Below the pieces are notes generated by a model that was given only the letters and a program-made list of their open reading frames with translations, was not told the DNA's origin and searched no databases. DNA of 7,014 nucleotides, taken from assembly GCA_027318945.1 (NCBI GenBank), contig DAHVOF010000272.1, positions 1 to 7,014 on the forward strand, given 5' to 3'. This document shows positions 6,242 to 7,014 of this stretch, piece by piece. The first letter of the stretch is position 1. Each line of letters begins with the position of its first letter. Position numbers and translations under genes: made by a program. This stretch comes from Actinomycetota bacterium. GTDB lineage: Bacteria; Actinomycetota; Acidimicrobiia; Acidimicrobiales; Acidimicrobiaceae.

Positions 6242-7014
6242 CAAGTCTCGTTTGCTTCGAAGGATATGATGAATTGGCCGCGATCGCCGACCGTCAACGT
6301 CTGCCCGTCGTGAAGCGGAATAGTCATTCCGTAGGATACGACTAGAGCAGGGCCCGCGAGAATGTGACCTGGCGCAAGAAGCCGCGACTGGTAAACGGGG
6401 GTGGGCTCCATCGTTCTGGTTGCCATGCGGTAGATCGGCTTGGTTTCCACAAACGCATCCTCAAGGCTAGTGCTGCCCGACTCGCGGGTTTTAGAGGCTG
6501 CCCTCATCGGCGTCGGCGCTGTAGAGTCCACTCGCAAGCTTATCCACTCGATCCGCGCGCTTGGTGAGCTGGCGCCCCTGCCATAACGCAGGTCGTAAAT
6601 TTCTTCAAACGATTCGACCAGGTGCTCGAGATCCGCAGGCTCCAGCGGCGACTTGCTGGGTAAAGGTATAGTGAGTTCGTGAATCTGGTTTCGATAACGG
6701 AGATCGGCGCTTGGCAGGATCGAGGCCTCGGCCGGATCTCCACCGTCTTCTTCGACAAGTGCGACACATCGAGCCGTCATCTCATTCAGAATCTGGTTCA
6801 ACTCCGGAAGGAATTCGACCTTCACGCAGCCGTCCGTCTTTCTGAGCTCATGGGGGAACGAGTAGACGAGGCTATGGCGAAATTCGGATTGTCCGATTCC
6901 CATGGCAGAAAAGACCGTGGCTTCCGCCGGAATGATCACTCGGCGCACACCGATGTCCGGGCCATATGCCGTGCAGTGGGTTGGCCCGCAGCCTCCGAAG
7001 GCCACCATTGTGAA
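6241..7014 (-). CDS. Hydantoinase A/acetone carboxylase beta-type subunit, C-terminal part (gene runs off the window)
   Basis: These are the last 258 residues of a hydantoinase A/oxoprolinase-type subunit, the ATP-binding (ASKHA-like) partner of the hydantoinase B-type protein encoded next. The frame stays open to the right edge (Phe-Thr precede the first in-window Met), and that Met sits inside the conserved VAFGGCGPTH motif, which normally lies well inside a protein of about 650-720 residues, so it is not the start. Other family features are IIPAEATVFSAMGIG (visible residues about 27-41), LRYRNQIHELTIPLP (105-119), the YGRG segment (144-147) and the C-terminal PVYQSRLLAPGHILAGPALV region (about 206-225), followed by a beta-rich tail ending in GDRGQFIISF. 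In known complexes this subunit activates substrate and/or bicarbonate by phosphorylation at the expense of ATP. The position directly upstream of the B-type subunit, 14 bases apart, supports a heteromeric enzyme. The promoter lies outside the window. Confidence 0.9.
   Translation of the reverse strand, partial: FTMVAFGGCGPTHCTAYGPDIGVRRVIIPAEATVFSAMGIGQSEFRHSLVYSFPHELRKTDGCVKVEFLPELNQILNEMTARCVALVEEDGGDPAEASILPSADLRYRNQIHELTIPLPSKSPLEPADLEHLVESFEEIYDLRYGRGASSPSARIEWISLRVDSTAPTPMRAASKTRESGSTSLEDAFVETKPIYRMATRTMEPTPVYQSRLLAPGHILAGPALVVSYGMTIPLHDGQTLTVGDRGQFIISFEANET

Noticed and set aside
6226..6244. TTG start at 6244 for the hydantoinase B-type gene, overlapping the upstream stop.
   Set aside because: Weak ribosome binding site; the ATG at 6226 has AAGGGG at a suitable distance and removes a non-conserved MKGLDC extension.

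Overview
The window looks like chromosomal DNA from an actinobacterium of moderate GC. The best guess is class Acidimicrobiia, because the secreted protein at the left end has threonine/serine tracts of the 'TTTTTTAP' kind that are common there. This placement is an inference from composition and style; no marker gene is present.

Layout, left to right. Positions 1-154 hold no gene but form a strikingly self-complementary 5' leader for a small exported, low-complexity protein (155-871, + strand). A clean intrinsic terminator at 902-947 ends that unit. The rest reads leftward. At the right edge lies the 3' end of a hydantoinase A-type gene (6241-7014, its start is outside the window). It is followed 14 bases later by a hydantoinase B-type gene (4025-6226) that carries an extra C-terminal zinc-ribbon domain resembling the gamma subunit of acetone carboxylase. 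These two probably encode an ATP-dependent hydrolase or carboxylase complex of the acetone/acetophenone carboxylase and N-methylhydantoinase superfamily. After a 258-base gap (3767-4024) containing three short palindromes comes a two-gene unit: an extended SDR of the fatty acyl-CoA/thioester reductase type (2681-3766) and, nine bases further on, an aldehyde dehydrogenase (1118-2671). The stop codon of the first lies next to and partly within the ribosome binding site of the second. Together they suggest metabolism of fatty or aryl aldehydes at the acyl-CoA/aldehyde/acid level.

The gap 872-1117, between the + strand terminator and the convergent aldehyde dehydrogenase, shows no convincing gene. 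The aldehyde dehydrogenase unit has no obvious terminator of its own: the 902-947 hairpin lacks a T tract when read on the - strand. No tRNA, rRNA, CRISPR array, transposase or insertion sequence was seen.

The most interesting items are the 5' leader, with mutually exclusive pairings that include a possible anti-Shine-Dalgarno sequence, and the hydantoinase B/carboxylase-gamma fusion.
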